5,846 bases of DNA from Kiritimatiellia bacterium (GTDB lineage: Bacteria > Verrucomicrobiota > Kiritimatiellia > RFP12 > UBA1067). The stretch covers positions 1-5,846 of the forward strand of contig JAFPNP010000135.1 of the NCBI GenBank assembly GCA_017411125.1. Reading direction: 5' to 3'. The notes below the pieces were generated by a model that saw nothing but the letters and a program-made list of their open reading frames with translations, was not told where the DNA came from and did no database searches. Made by a program: the position numbers and the translations under genes. This document shows, piece after piece, positions 1-5,846 of this stretch; the stretch's first letter is position 1; every line of letters starts with the position of its first letter.

Positions 1-1
1 G

Positions 2-1213
2 GCGGAGCGGCTTGGTGTCGATATAGTCCTCAGGAAAATCGCGGACTTGGATATCACCACCGACCGCGGCGTGCGCGTAGATCCCGACGTCCTCACCACG
101 GACGCGCAGTCCGTCATAGCCTCGCCGGACGTCAGGATCGTCGTGGAAACCATCGGTGGCACCGGCATTGCGAAAACGTTCGTGCTGGCGGCGCTCAATG
201 CCGGCAAGGCCGTCGTCACCGCCAACAAGAAACTTCTTGCTGAACACGGCAGGGAAATCTTCGATGCTGCGCGGAAAAACGGCGTCGACATCTATTTCGG
301 CGCGTCAGTGGGTGGCGGGATACCGATCATCCGCTGTCTCCGCGAAGGGCTGGCCGGCAACGACATACAGCAGATACACGGAATCCTCAACGGCACTTGC
401 AACTACATCCTCACGCGTATGGAACAGGAGGGGCGGCCGTTCGACGAAATCCTCGCCGACGCGCAGAAACTCGGCTATGCGGAGGCCAACCCTTCGCTCG
501 ACATCGACGGGTTCGACACCGCCCACAAGGCGTGCATTCTCTCTGCGCTGGCATACGGATTCCAGCCGTCGATCGACCAGATACAGGTCGAGGGCATACG
601 CAACCTCTCCGGCATGGACGTGCGGTACGCCGCAGACTTTGGTTACCGCATCAAACTGCTTGCCGTCGTGGCAAAGCACGATGCAGATATAGAGGTCGGC
701 GTGCATCCTACGCTTGTGCCGGTGCATCACATGCTGGCAAACGTGGACGGAGTGTTCAATGCCGCAATGGTGCGCGGAGACATGGTTGGCGATACGATGT
801 TCTATGGACGCGGCGCAGGGCGTCTGCCGACTGCATCCACCGTCGTCGGCGATATCGGCGATATCGCCCGCAACATGGCGCACGGTGAAGTGCGCTATGT
901 CAGAGCCATGCCGGAATACGGCGAAGGCGTGACGAAGCTCCGTGCGCCGGGCGACATTGTGAGTCGTTTCTATCTCCGTTTCATGGTGGCCGACCGTGCC
1001 GGCAGTTTCGGATGCCTGTCCGCGACGCTTGGTCGGCACGGCGTGTCGATTTCCGCCGCAATGCAGAAAGGCGAGGATTGCGCCGAGACCGGCTATGTCC
1101 CCGTCGTTGTGCTCACGCATCCAACGGCGGCAAAGGCGTTGGACGCTGCGTTTGAAGAGATAAAGAAGGCTGATATAGTGAGCGGTGACCCCGTGAAACT
1201 CCGCATGCTTTAG
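2..1213 (+). CDS. hom: Homoserine dehydrogenase (ACT-domain type), 5' end missing
   Basis: This enzyme makes homoserine from aspartate semialdehyde with NAD(P)H, at the branch to threonine and methionine, in the cytoplasm. The frame is open from base 2 and 403 residues are visible. About 30 N-terminal residues, including the Gly-rich nucleotide-binding loop, lie off the window; the first possible start inside it, TTG at 47, falls mid-domain and should not be used. Visible residues 49-53 are ETIGG, 75-76 the conserved NK, and 127-135 GILNGTCNY. E161, D167, D172 and K176 have exactly the spacing of yeast E208, D214, D219 and K223, so the catalytic Asp/Lys are present. Residues ~324-403 form a C-terminal ACT domain beginning YLRFMVADRAG, which in relatives is linked to threonine feedback. 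One oddity is a Gly at residue 100, where the FEA(A/S)V-GGIP motif usually has Glu. The gene converges on the reductase, sharing four bases at the stops. Identity is very sure. Confidence 0.96.
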   Translation, partial: AERLGVDIVLRKIADLDITTDRGVRVDPDVLTTDAQSVIASPDVRIVVETIGGTGIAKTFVLAALNAGKAVVTANKKLLAEHGREIFDAARKNGVDIYFGASVGGGIPIIRCLREGLAGNDIQQIHGILNGTCNYILTRMEQEGRPFDEILADAQKLGYAEANPSLDIDGFDTAHKACILSALAYGFQPSIDQIQVEGIRNLSGMDVRYAADFGYRIKLLAVVAKHDADIEVGVHPTLVPVHHMLANVDGVFNAAMVRGDMVGDTMFYGRGAGRLPTASTVVGDIGDIARNMAHGEVRYVRAMPEYGEGVTKLRAPGDIVSRFYLRFMVADRAGSFGCLSATLGRHGVSISAAMQKGEDCAETGYVPVVVLTHPTAAKALDAAFEEIKKADIVSGDPVKLRML

Positions 1214-2109
1214 CAGCGGGGAACGGCGGCGATGCGGCGGACGATGTCGTCTACTTCCTCGATCGAGAGGAAACCGATGTTGATTACGTCCACAGCACCA
1301 GAATTGAGAGCGTAGGCGATGGATGCATCCATCTTGGCTGGTTCTTTTGCGAGGGCGCCGACGCCGAGAATCTTCATGCCGATTACGCCCTGACCCTGCA
1401 GGTGCATTTTCTTCAGCACCGGCATGACGCGTTCGGCGGTCGTGGACATGCTCTTGCCGAACGGGTTGATGCGGGCGTGTACGACGTCAAGCCATGGCGT
1501 GTTTGCCGCCGCCTCCAATGCGCCAAAGGAATGAAATGAGCAACCGTGGGCGCGGATTTTCCCGGCACGTTTCGCGGCTTCCAGCCCCTCCATGTGGTTG
1601 GACAGCTTCTGCGGCCATTCTGCGCTGGTGACGCAGTGTATCTGAACGATATCGATGTAGTCCGTGCCGAGTTCTTTCAAGAACCGATCTATTGACGTCG
1701 TCACGTCCGTGCGGTCCGCTGCCGGTATTCCGCCGTTCCAGGCGTATTTAGTAGCGATTACGTAACTATCGCGCGGGACGCCCTTAAGCGCGTTGCGCAC
1801 GAAGGAGTGTGTGCCGTATGCGTCGGCAGTATCGAAGAAACGTATGCCGCGGTCGTAGGCGGCGCGTATCAATTTCGCCGCGCCGTCTGCGCCGCATTTG
1901 CGCAAAAGGCCTGACGTTCGATTCCATGCACCGACACCCGTGCCGAATCCAAGTCGCGTCGTCGCTATGCCGGTTTTGCCAAGCTTGATTTTGTCGAACG
2001 CAGAATGATACGAAACGCACGGAACGCGCTTGATTGCGTCCGCGCCTGCCAGTGCACAGGCGGCGCCCGTCGCCAGAAACGAACGCCTTGTGACCGGATT
2101 TTGCTGCAT
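1210..2109 (-). CDS. Aldo/keto reductase with Tat signal peptide
   Basis: This is a 299-residue NAD(P)H-dependent aldo/keto reductase; the substrate cannot be read from the sequence. The N-terminus has the twin-arginine pattern TRRSFLATG (R8, R9), a short hydrophobic stretch (about 10-23) and an AxA site (A23-D24-A25), so I infer folded export by the Tat system. The catalytic tetrad of the family is complete: D93 and Y98 in FFDTADAYG, K121 in ATKY, and H158 in IVQIHCV. The rest of the barrel follows, with KKMHLQGQGVIGMKILGVG at about 233-251, and the protein ends in Cys. I chose the ATG at 2109 because it puts the Tat motif at the usual distance and overlaps the stop of the upstream small-protein gene (TAATG). 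An in-frame ATG at 2163 would add 18 residues inside that gene and is less likely. It appears to be the second gene of a two-gene operon. Confidence 0.92.
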   Translation of the reverse strand: MQQNPVTRRSFLATGAACALAGADAIKRVPCVSYHSAFDKIKLGKTGIATTRLGFGTGVGAWNRTSGLLRKCGADGAAKLIRAAYDRGIRFFDTADAYGTHSFVRNALKGVPRDSYVIATKYAWNGGIPAADRTDVTTSIDRFLKELGTDYIDIVQIHCVTSAEWPQKLSNHMEGLEAAKRAGKIRAHGCSFHSFGALEAAANTPWLDVVHARINPFGKSMSTTAERVMPVLKKMHLQGQGVIGMKILGVGALAKEPAKMDASIAYALNSGAVDVINIGFLSIEEVDDIVRRIAAVPRC

Positions 2110-2264
2110 TATGCTTCCGGTTTGGTCTTTTTCAGACCAAGTCCGCGGTTGCCTTCTTTCCATTCGCCACGTTTCTGGAGCAGGTTGACGCGCTCGAAAC
2201 GCTTCAAAACGTTGCGCTTGGAAGTAATCTTGCTGGACCCTTTAAGGCTGCGATGCTGACTCAT
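2109..2264 (-). CDS. Small basic protein, PVC-group family
   Basis: This is a 51-residue, very basic, soluble protein with no membrane segment or cysteine. It starts MSQHRSLKGSS, continues with KRNVLKRFERV and ends GLGLKKTKPEA. The pattern (HRSLK, RNVL-R-ER, then a GLxK-like tail) matches what I remember of the small basic protein family in Chlamydiae, Verrucomicrobia and Planctomycetes (TIGR04137, from memory). No biochemical role is established to my knowledge. The charge suggests nucleic-acid or ribosome binding, which is inference. The ATG at 2264 is chosen because AGGAG lies 10 bases upstream and family members begin MS-HRSLK or similar; an upstream ATG at 2306 lies across the predicted -10 box and is rejected. 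A strong promoter precedes the gene, and the TAA stop overlaps the ATG of the reductase by one base. Confidence 0.88.
   Translation of the reverse strand: MSQHRSLKGSSKITSKRNVLKRFERVNLLQKRGEWKEGNRGLGLKKTKPEA
2114..2118 (-). promoter_or_regulatory. Likely ribosome binding site of the reductase, inside the upstream gene
   Basis: GGAAG on the minus strand lies 4 bases before the reductase ATG at 2109 and within the last codons of the small basic protein gene. Spacing is short, so initiation may lean on ribosomes that have just ended at the overlapping TAA (coupling is inference). Confidence 0.5.
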
Positions 2265-2274
2265 TTTTCTTCTT

Positions 2275-2279
2275 CTCCT
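2275..2279 (-). promoter_or_regulatory. Ribosome binding site of the small basic protein gene
   Basis: AGGAG on the minus strand lies 10 bases before the ATG at 2264, inside a purine-rich leader. It settles the start of the small gene in favour of the 51-residue form over the 65-residue one. Confidence 0.75.
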
Positions 2280-2296
2280 ATTGGAAACAGGCGCAT

Positions 2297-2325
2297 AGTA
2301 TATCAAAACGATCTTTTGCCGTCAA
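2297..2325 (-). promoter_or_regulatory. Sigma-70-like promoter of the small protein/reductase operon
   Basis: On the minus strand, TTGACG (2325-2320) is followed by a 17-base spacer and TATACT (2302-2297). The three bases before the -10 are TGA, giving an extended -10. Transcription would begin near 2290, leaving a leader of about 26 bases before the small gene, too short for a riboswitch. This is the best match to consensus of the three promoters in the gap. Confidence 0.8.
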
Positions 2326-2369
2326 GTGCGGCCGAGCCGGCATACGGAACGGAGGGAAAGATTCCAGAT

Positions 2370-2446
2370 TGGTGCGACTGACTGGGATCGAACCAGCAAC
2401 CTTCGGCTTCGGAGGCCAACGCTCTATCCAATTGAGCTACAGTCGC
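2370..2446 (-). tRNA. tRNA-Arg, anticodon CCG, CCA encoded
   Basis: The minus strand folds into a full 77-base cloverleaf. There is a 7-bp acceptor stem (GCGACTG with CAGTCGC), D stem GCTC/GAGC, anticodon stem TTGGC/GCCGA with one wobble pair, and loop CTCCGAA. The 5-base variable loop is followed by T stem GCTGG/CCAGT with loop TTCGATC, then discriminator A and a genomic CCA. The anticodon CCG is at 2412-2410 and reads the arginine codon CGG. The 3' end with CCA is at 2370. It has its own promoter upstream. No terminator is evident downstream, so read-through toward the small-protein operon, on the same strand, is possible. Confidence 0.97.
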
Positions 2447-2472
2447 TTTTTCATTGCGAAAAGACGGCGTGT

Positions 2473-2502
2473 ATTGTAGCATATTTTTCGCGTAAAACGC
2501 AA
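2473..2502 (-). promoter_or_regulatory. Promoter of the tRNA-Arg gene
   Basis: On the minus strand, TTGCGT (2502-2497) is followed by 18 bases and TACAAT (2478-2473), preceded by TGC, an extended -10. Transcription would start near 2466, about 20 bases before the mature 5' end of the tRNA, a usual leader for RNase P to remove. The -35 is only a half match to TTGACA. Confidence 0.7.
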
Positions 2503-2516
2503 GACCAATTCGTTCC

Positions 2517-2545
2517 TTGCGGAAACAAACGTGGTTTGGTATAAT
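2517..2545 (+). promoter_or_regulatory. Promoter of gyrA
   Basis: TTGCGG (2517-2522), a 17-base spacer and a perfect TATAAT (2540-2545) preceded by TGG form an extended -10 promoter. The start would be near 2552, leaving a leader of about 25 bases to the gyrA ATG. Just before that ATG is a weak GGAAA (2566-2570). The promoter diverges from the tRNA promoter, with only 14 bases between their -35 boxes, so the two polymerases may compete (inference). It probably also drives the cysteine synthase gene. Confidence 0.8.
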
Positions 2546-2575
2546 TTACTTCCAAGCAAAAAAGCGGAAACGTTT

Positions 2576-5101
2576 ATGGCAGACGAAGAGAAAAACGACG
2601 AGACCCTTGCAGAAACCGCGACGAGCCTTCCCCCGCCCGCTGCGGACGGTACGCTGGAGGATGTGGACATCGCGGACGAGATGAGCCGCGATTATATCGA
2701 TTATTCGATGAGCGTCATTGTCGGGCGCGCGCTGCCCGACGTGCGCGACGGACTGAAGCCCGTCCACCGTCGCTGCCTGTTCGGCATGCACGAGTTGGGC
2801 AATACGTGGAACACGAAGCACAAGAAGTCCGCCCGCGTTGTCGGCGAGGTGATGGGTAAGTACCACCCGCATGGCGACTCGTCCATATACGATACTATCG
2901 TGCGCATGGCCCAGCCTTTCTCGCTGCGCATTCCGCTGGTCGACGGGCACGGAAACTTCGGCTCGATCGACGGCGACCCGCCTGCCGCGATGCGCTACAC
3001 CGAGGTGCGGATGCAGCGCATCACGGACGAGATGCTGGGCGATCTCGAGAAGGACACTGTCGACATGGTGCCGAACTTCGACGAGACGCTGCTGGAACCG
3101 TCCGTCCTCCCGGCCAAGCTGCCTAATCTGCTTCTCAACGGATCCAGCGGCATCGCGGTCGGCATGGCGACGAACATCCCTCCGCACAACCTCGGCGAAC
3201 TCTGCGACGGCATAACCTATTACGTGGACCACCGCGACTGCACAGTGGACGATCTGATGCGGTTCGTGAAGGGGCCGGACTTCCCCACCGGCGCCCAGAT
3301 TTGCGGCCGCAACGGCATAACGGCGATGTACAAGCTCGGGCGCGGCCAGATATGCGTGCGCGGCACCGCCGAGATAGAGCCGTGGAAGAACGACCGCGAG
3401 AGGATCGTCATCACCGAGCTGCCCTACGCGGTGAACAAGGCCGAGATGATCAAGCACATGGCCGAACTCGTGAAGGACAAGGTGATCGACGGAATCTCCG
3501 ATATCCGCGACGAGTCGTCCGAGGATATACGGATCGTCGTGGAGCTGAAGCGCGACGCCGTGGGTCAGATCGTGCTGAACCATCTCTACAAGCACACCGA
3601 GCTGCAGACGACGTTTGGCGCGAACATGCTTGCCATCGACCAGGGACGCCCGAAGATACTCAACCTCAAGGACTTCTTCCGCTGTTACGTGAATCACCGT
3701 TTCGAGGTTATCACGCGCCGCACGAAGTTCGATCTGAAGAAGGCCGAGGCGCGTCGGCACATCCTCGACGGCCTTCTGCTCGCCATCGCCCATCTCGACG
3801 ACGTGGTGCGCATCATACGCGCCTCGAAGAACCGCGAGGACGCCAAAGGGCAGCTCGTCGCCGCATATGGTTTCACCGAGCCGCAGGTCAATGCTATCCT
3901 CGACATGCGCCTCTACCAGCTCACCGGGCTGGAGCGTGAGAAACTGGAGGCAGAACTTGCCGACCTCCTTGCCAAGATTGCCGACCTGCAGGCAATTCTC
4001 GTAGATGCCGCGCGCGTCTATCAGATCATCAAGGACGACCTTGCCATGCTGAAGGAGAAATTCGGATCCGGCAAGGACGGCGCGCGTCGCACACAGATCA
4101 CCGCCGACGAGAACGAGGTTTCGATCAAAGACCTTATCGCCGACGAGCCGTGCGTCATAACTCTCTCCAACCGCGGCTACGTGAAGCGCGTGGCGCTCAC
4201 CGAGTACAAGGAGCAGGGGCGCGGCGGGCGTGGCATAAAAGGCGCCCAGATAAAGGAGGAGGACTTCCTCCGCCTCGTGTTCGTGGCCGAGACGCACGAC
4301 TCGCTCATGTTCTTCACGAACAAGGGCAGGCTGTTCCTCAAGGACGCCTACGAGATACCGGAGGCGCCGCGCACCAGCTTTGGAAAGCCGCTCGTCAATT
4401 TCCTCAACCTGCAGGAAGGCGAGCAGGTGCTCCAGCTTCTTCCGATCCGCTCCTTCGACGGAGACGTGGACGTTATGTTCGCCACCGAACAGGGCACCGT
4501 GAAGAAGACTCTCCTCGGCGAGTTCAAGAACGTGAACCGCAACGGCATACGCGCCATTCTCATCGACGAAGGCGACACTCTCGTCGGCGTGCGCATCGTC
4601 AAGCCGGGTGAGGATGTGATGATGCTTACGCGCAACGGCATGGGCACGCGCTTCAGTTCGTCGGAGGTGCGTCGCATGGGCCGCGCCGCCGGAGGCGTGC
4701 GCGGGTTCAAGCTGCGCGAGGGCGACGCGGTGTGTTCGCTCGACGTGGTGGACGACTCCAAGACGCTGCTTGTCGCCACCGAGAATGGATTTGGCAAGCG
4801 CACCGAGTTCAGCGCCTACGAGCGCAAGCACCGCGGCGGAATGGGCGTCGTGGCGATAAAGGGCGCGGACCGCAACGGCCGCGTTGTCGCCGCGCACGCC
4901 GTGCGCGACGACGAGTCGATAGTTTCCATCACCTCGGACGGTCTCATGGTGCGCCAGCGCGTCGTTGATATTGCAGTCGTTGGACGCGGCGGAATGGGCG
5001 TGCGTCTTGTGCGCCTCACGGAGGGCGCGAAGCTCGTGTCCATTTCCGTTGCGGAATCCGAGCCCGAGGACGGGCAAGAGGAAGGAACCGCCGCGCAATG
5101 A
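2576..5101 (+). CDS. gyrA: DNA gyrase subunit A
   Basis: GyrA cuts and rejoins DNA in the A2B2 gyrase that adds negative supercoils using ATP bound by GyrB. The product is 841 residues, near the usual size (E. coli 875). After an acidic, Pro/Ala-rich leader (about 1-28), the breakage-reunion domain spans about 30-500. The catalytic tyrosine is Y141 in AAMRYTE, equivalent to E. coli Y122. The quinolone-binding stretch keeps S102 and D106, matching E. coli S83 and D87, so no classic resistance change is present. The six-bladed C-terminal DNA-wrapping domain opens with the GyrA box QGRGGRG (547-553), which separates it from ParC. The tail (about 825-841) is acidic, as in E. coli, where it tunes wrapping. 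The start ATG at 2576 fits the promoter; an in-frame GTG at 2531 lies within the promoter and is rejected. gyrB is not beside it. The stop overlaps the next gene in ATGA. Confidence 0.98.
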   Translation: MADEEKNDETLAETATSLPPPAADGTLEDVDIADEMSRDYIDYSMSVIVGRALPDVRDGLKPVHRRCLFGMHELGNTWNTKHKKSARVVGEVMGKYHPHGDSSIYDTIVRMAQPFSLRIPLVDGHGNFGSIDGDPPAAMRYTEVRMQRITDEMLGDLEKDTVDMVPNFDETLLEPSVLPAKLPNLLLNGSSGIAVGMATNIPPHNLGELCDGITYYVDHRDCTVDDLMRFVKGPDFPTGAQICGRNGITAMYKLGRGQICVRGTAEIEPWKNDRERIVITELPYAVNKAEMIKHMAELVKDKVIDGISDIRDESSEDIRIVVELKRDAVGQIVLNHLYKHTELQTTFGANMLAIDQGRPKILNLKDFFRCYVNHRFEVITRRTKFDLKKAEARRHILDGLLLAIAHLDDVVRIIRASKNREDAKGQLVAAYGFTEPQVNAILDMRLYQLTGLEREKLEAELADLLAKIADLQAILVDAARVYQIIKDDLAMLKEKFGSGKDGARRTQITADENEVSIKDLIADEPCVITLSNRGYVKRVALTEYKEQGRGGRGIKGAQIKEEDFLRLVFVAETHDSLMFFTNKGRLFLKDAYEIPEAPRTSFGKPLVNFLNLQEGEQVLQLLPIRSFDGDVDVMFATEQGTVKKTLLGEFKNVNRNGIRAILIDEGDTLVGVRIVKPGEDVMMLTRNGMGTRFSSSEVRRMGRAAGGVRGFKLREGDAVCSLDVVDDSKTLLVATENGFGKRTEFSAYERKHRGGMGVVAIKGADRNGRVVAAHAVRDDESIVSITSDGLMVRQRVVDIAVVGRGGMGVRLVRLTEGAKLVSISVAESEPEDGQEEGTAAQ
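5082..5086 (+). promoter_or_regulatory. Likely ribosome binding site of the cysteine synthase gene
   Basis: AAGGA lies 11 bases before the ATG at 5098, inside the last codons of gyrA in a GAGGAAGGA run. It is a little far, so translational coupling through the ATGA overlap probably helps (inference). No separate promoter is visible just upstream. Confidence 0.5.
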
Positions 5102-5846
5102 TCTGCGACACAGTCCTCGACGCCATCGGGCACACGCCCCTCGTCCGCCTTCACCGCATGGTCGCCCCTGGCTCCGCCGAGGTGCTGGTGAAGTTCGAGG
5201 CCCTCAACGTGGGGGGCTCTATCAAGACTCGCACGGCCTACAACATGATTCTGGAAGCAGAGCGGGACGGCGTGCTGAAACCCGGTTCGGTGATCGTGGA
5301 GCCGACGAGCGGGAACCAGGGCATAGGTCTTGCGCTCGTGGGCGCGGTGCGCGGCTACCGTACCGTGATTGTCATGCCGGACAGCGTGAGCGAGGAACGC
5401 CGCAAGCTCATGCGCCATTACGGCGCGGAGGTGGTGCTCGTCCACGACGCCGGTAATATCGGCGACGCAATCGCCGAATGCGTGCGCAAGGCCGAGGAGA
5501 TGCGCCGCTCCGATCCGAACGTGTACGTGCCGCAGCAGTTCTCGAATCCCGCCAATCCGCGAGCGCACCGTCATCACACCGCGCTTGAGATAATGGAACA
5601 GGCCGCGCGCCCCATTCACGGTTTCTGCAGCGGCATAGGCACCGGCGGCACGCTGAGCGGCATCGGCGAGGTCCTGAAGGCCCAGAACCCCGAAATCGAG
5701 ATATGGGCCGTCGAGCCGCAGAATGCTGCGATACTCGCTGGAGGAACCGTCGGGACGCATCTTCAGATGGGCATTGGCGACGGCTTGATACCAGACAACC
5801 TAAATACGAAGATATACTCCCATATCTGCATCGTGACGGACGAGGA
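5098..5846 (+). CDS. cysK: Cysteine synthase family enzyme, 3' end missing
   Basis: This is a fold-type II, PLP-dependent enzyme of the O-acetylserine sulfhydrylase family, which makes cysteine from O-acetylserine and sulfide in the cytoplasm. 249 residues are visible; relatives have about 300-310, so roughly 55 are off the window. K43 in GGSIKTR is the expected PLP lysine. [10 protein letters not shown] (70-79) is the asparagine loop that holds the substrate, [10 protein letters not shown] (145-154) carries the usual Gln, and GIGTGGT (179-185) binds the PLP phosphate. Two motifs vary from textbook CysK: SIKTR in place of SVKDR, and SGNQG in place of SGNTG. I recall the same variants in a cysteine synthase subfamily of anaerobes, so they look like a subgroup mark rather than damage. 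The exact amino-acid substrate (O-acetylserine, O-phosphoserine or other) is therefore less sure than the family. The ATG overlaps the gyrA stop by four bases (ATGA), so the gene is probably cotranscribed with gyrA. Confidence 0.9.
   Translation, partial: MICDTVLDAIGHTPLVRLHRMVAPGSAEVLVKFEALNVGGSIKTRTAYNMILEAERDGVLKPGSVIVEPTSGNQGIGLALVGAVRGYRTVIVMPDSVSEERRKLMRHYGAEVVLVHDAGNIGDAIAECVRKAEEMRRSDPNVYVPQQFSNPANPRAHRHHTALEIMEQAARPIHGFCSGIGTGGTLSGIGEVLKAQNPEIEIWAVEPQNAAILAGGTVGTHLQMGIGDGLIPDNLNTKIYSHICIVTDE

Larger units (their letters stand above)
2265..2575. other. Regulatory gap between small-protein gene and gyrA
   Basis: This 311-base stretch has no protein gene. It holds three promoters, the tRNA-Arg gene and short leaders. 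The bases between the tRNA 3' end and the small-protein promoter (about 2326-2369) contain only weak inverted repeats, such as GCCG-GCT-CGGC on the minus strand, without a following T-run, so I call no terminator there. Open frames across this gap are short and run through the tRNA or promoters; none resembles a protein. Confidence 0.7.

Noticed and set aside
305..1120. A 271-codon antisense frame within homoserine dehydrogenase
   Set aside because: His-rich shadow of a well-supported gene, with no promoter or ribosome site noticed.
2005..2259. An 84-codon plus-strand frame over the reductase start and small basic protein gene
   Set aside because: It is antisense to two supported genes with matching ribosome sites and promoter, and has no family resemblance.
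2265..2290. Riboswitch or attenuator in the small-protein operon leader
   Set aside because: The leader predicted from the promoter is only about 26 bases, too short for a known riboswitch.
2326..2369. Possible terminator after the tRNA (GCCG-GCT-CGGC on the minus strand)
   Set aside because: The stem is only four pairs and is not followed by a T-run.
2447..2464. Inverted repeat CTTTT...AAAAG in the tRNA leader
   Set aside because: Five mostly A-T pairs with an unpaired base; too weak to call a terminator or regulatory hairpin.
2326..2544. A 72-codon plus-strand frame in the regulatory gap
   Set aside because: It runs through the antisense of the tRNA and both divergent promoters; the peptide is mostly translated tRNA sequence.
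2546..5098. An 850-codon open frame antisense to nearly all of gyrA
   Set aside because: It is a mirror of gyrA's strongly GC-biased codons, which leave few stops in one antisense frame. The product is rich in His, Val, Ala and Leu with no recognisable domain, whereas the plus strand encodes an unmistakable GyrA.
2576..5101. Topoisomerase IV subunit ParC as an alternative to GyrA
   Set aside because: The GyrA box QGRGGRG and a full-length C-terminal wrapping domain favour gyrase.
4816..5760. A 314-codon antisense frame across the gyrA/cysteine synthase junction
   Set aside because: It overlaps two clear genes, has no family resemblance and is low in ordered motifs; a codon-bias shadow.

Overview
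The window is ordinary chromosomal, GC-rich coding DNA with one AT-richer regulatory gap. It holds five protein genes, two of them cut by the window edges, and one tRNA gene. I see no insertion sequence, phage gene, CRISPR array or other mobile element. The best clue to the organism is the small basic 51-residue protein on the minus strand. It matches my memory of a short family confined to the Planctomycetes-Verrucomicrobia-Chlamydiae (PVC) group. A Tat-exported aldo/keto reductase next to it, of a kind common in that group, fits too. I infer a PVC bacterium, perhaps Verrucomicrobia, Lentisphaerae or Kiritimatiellota, but cannot fix the phylum from this alone.

Layout. From the left edge to 1213 (+) lies most of a homoserine dehydrogenase with a C-terminal ACT domain, lacking only its first ~30 residues. 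It converges on a minus-strand pair, a small basic protein (2109-2264) followed by a Tat-signal aldo/keto reductase (1210-2109). The two are joined by a TAATG stop/start overlap, and the reductase's stop interlocks with the homoserine dehydrogenase stop in the four bases TTAG. A tRNA-Arg(CCG) gene lies on the minus strand at 2370-2446. On the plus strand, gyrA (2576-5101) is followed by a cysteine synthase-family gene (from 5098, running off the right edge), joined by an ATGA overlap.

Regulation. The gap 2265-2575 holds three sigma-70-like promoters: one for the small protein/reductase operon, one for the tRNA, and one facing the other way for gyrA and the cysteine synthase. All three have a TGn extended -10. 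No convincing intrinsic terminator was seen anywhere.

Function. Two genes belong to amino-acid biosynthesis (threonine/methionine branch and cysteine), one to DNA supercoiling, one to decoding CGG, and one to a probably exported redox enzyme. The small basic protein's role is unknown, perhaps RNA-linked. They do not form one pathway. I found no previously undescribed multi-gene system here; the most unusual points are the small-protein/reductase coupling, the gyrA/cysteine synthase coupling and the variant motifs of the cysteine synthase.
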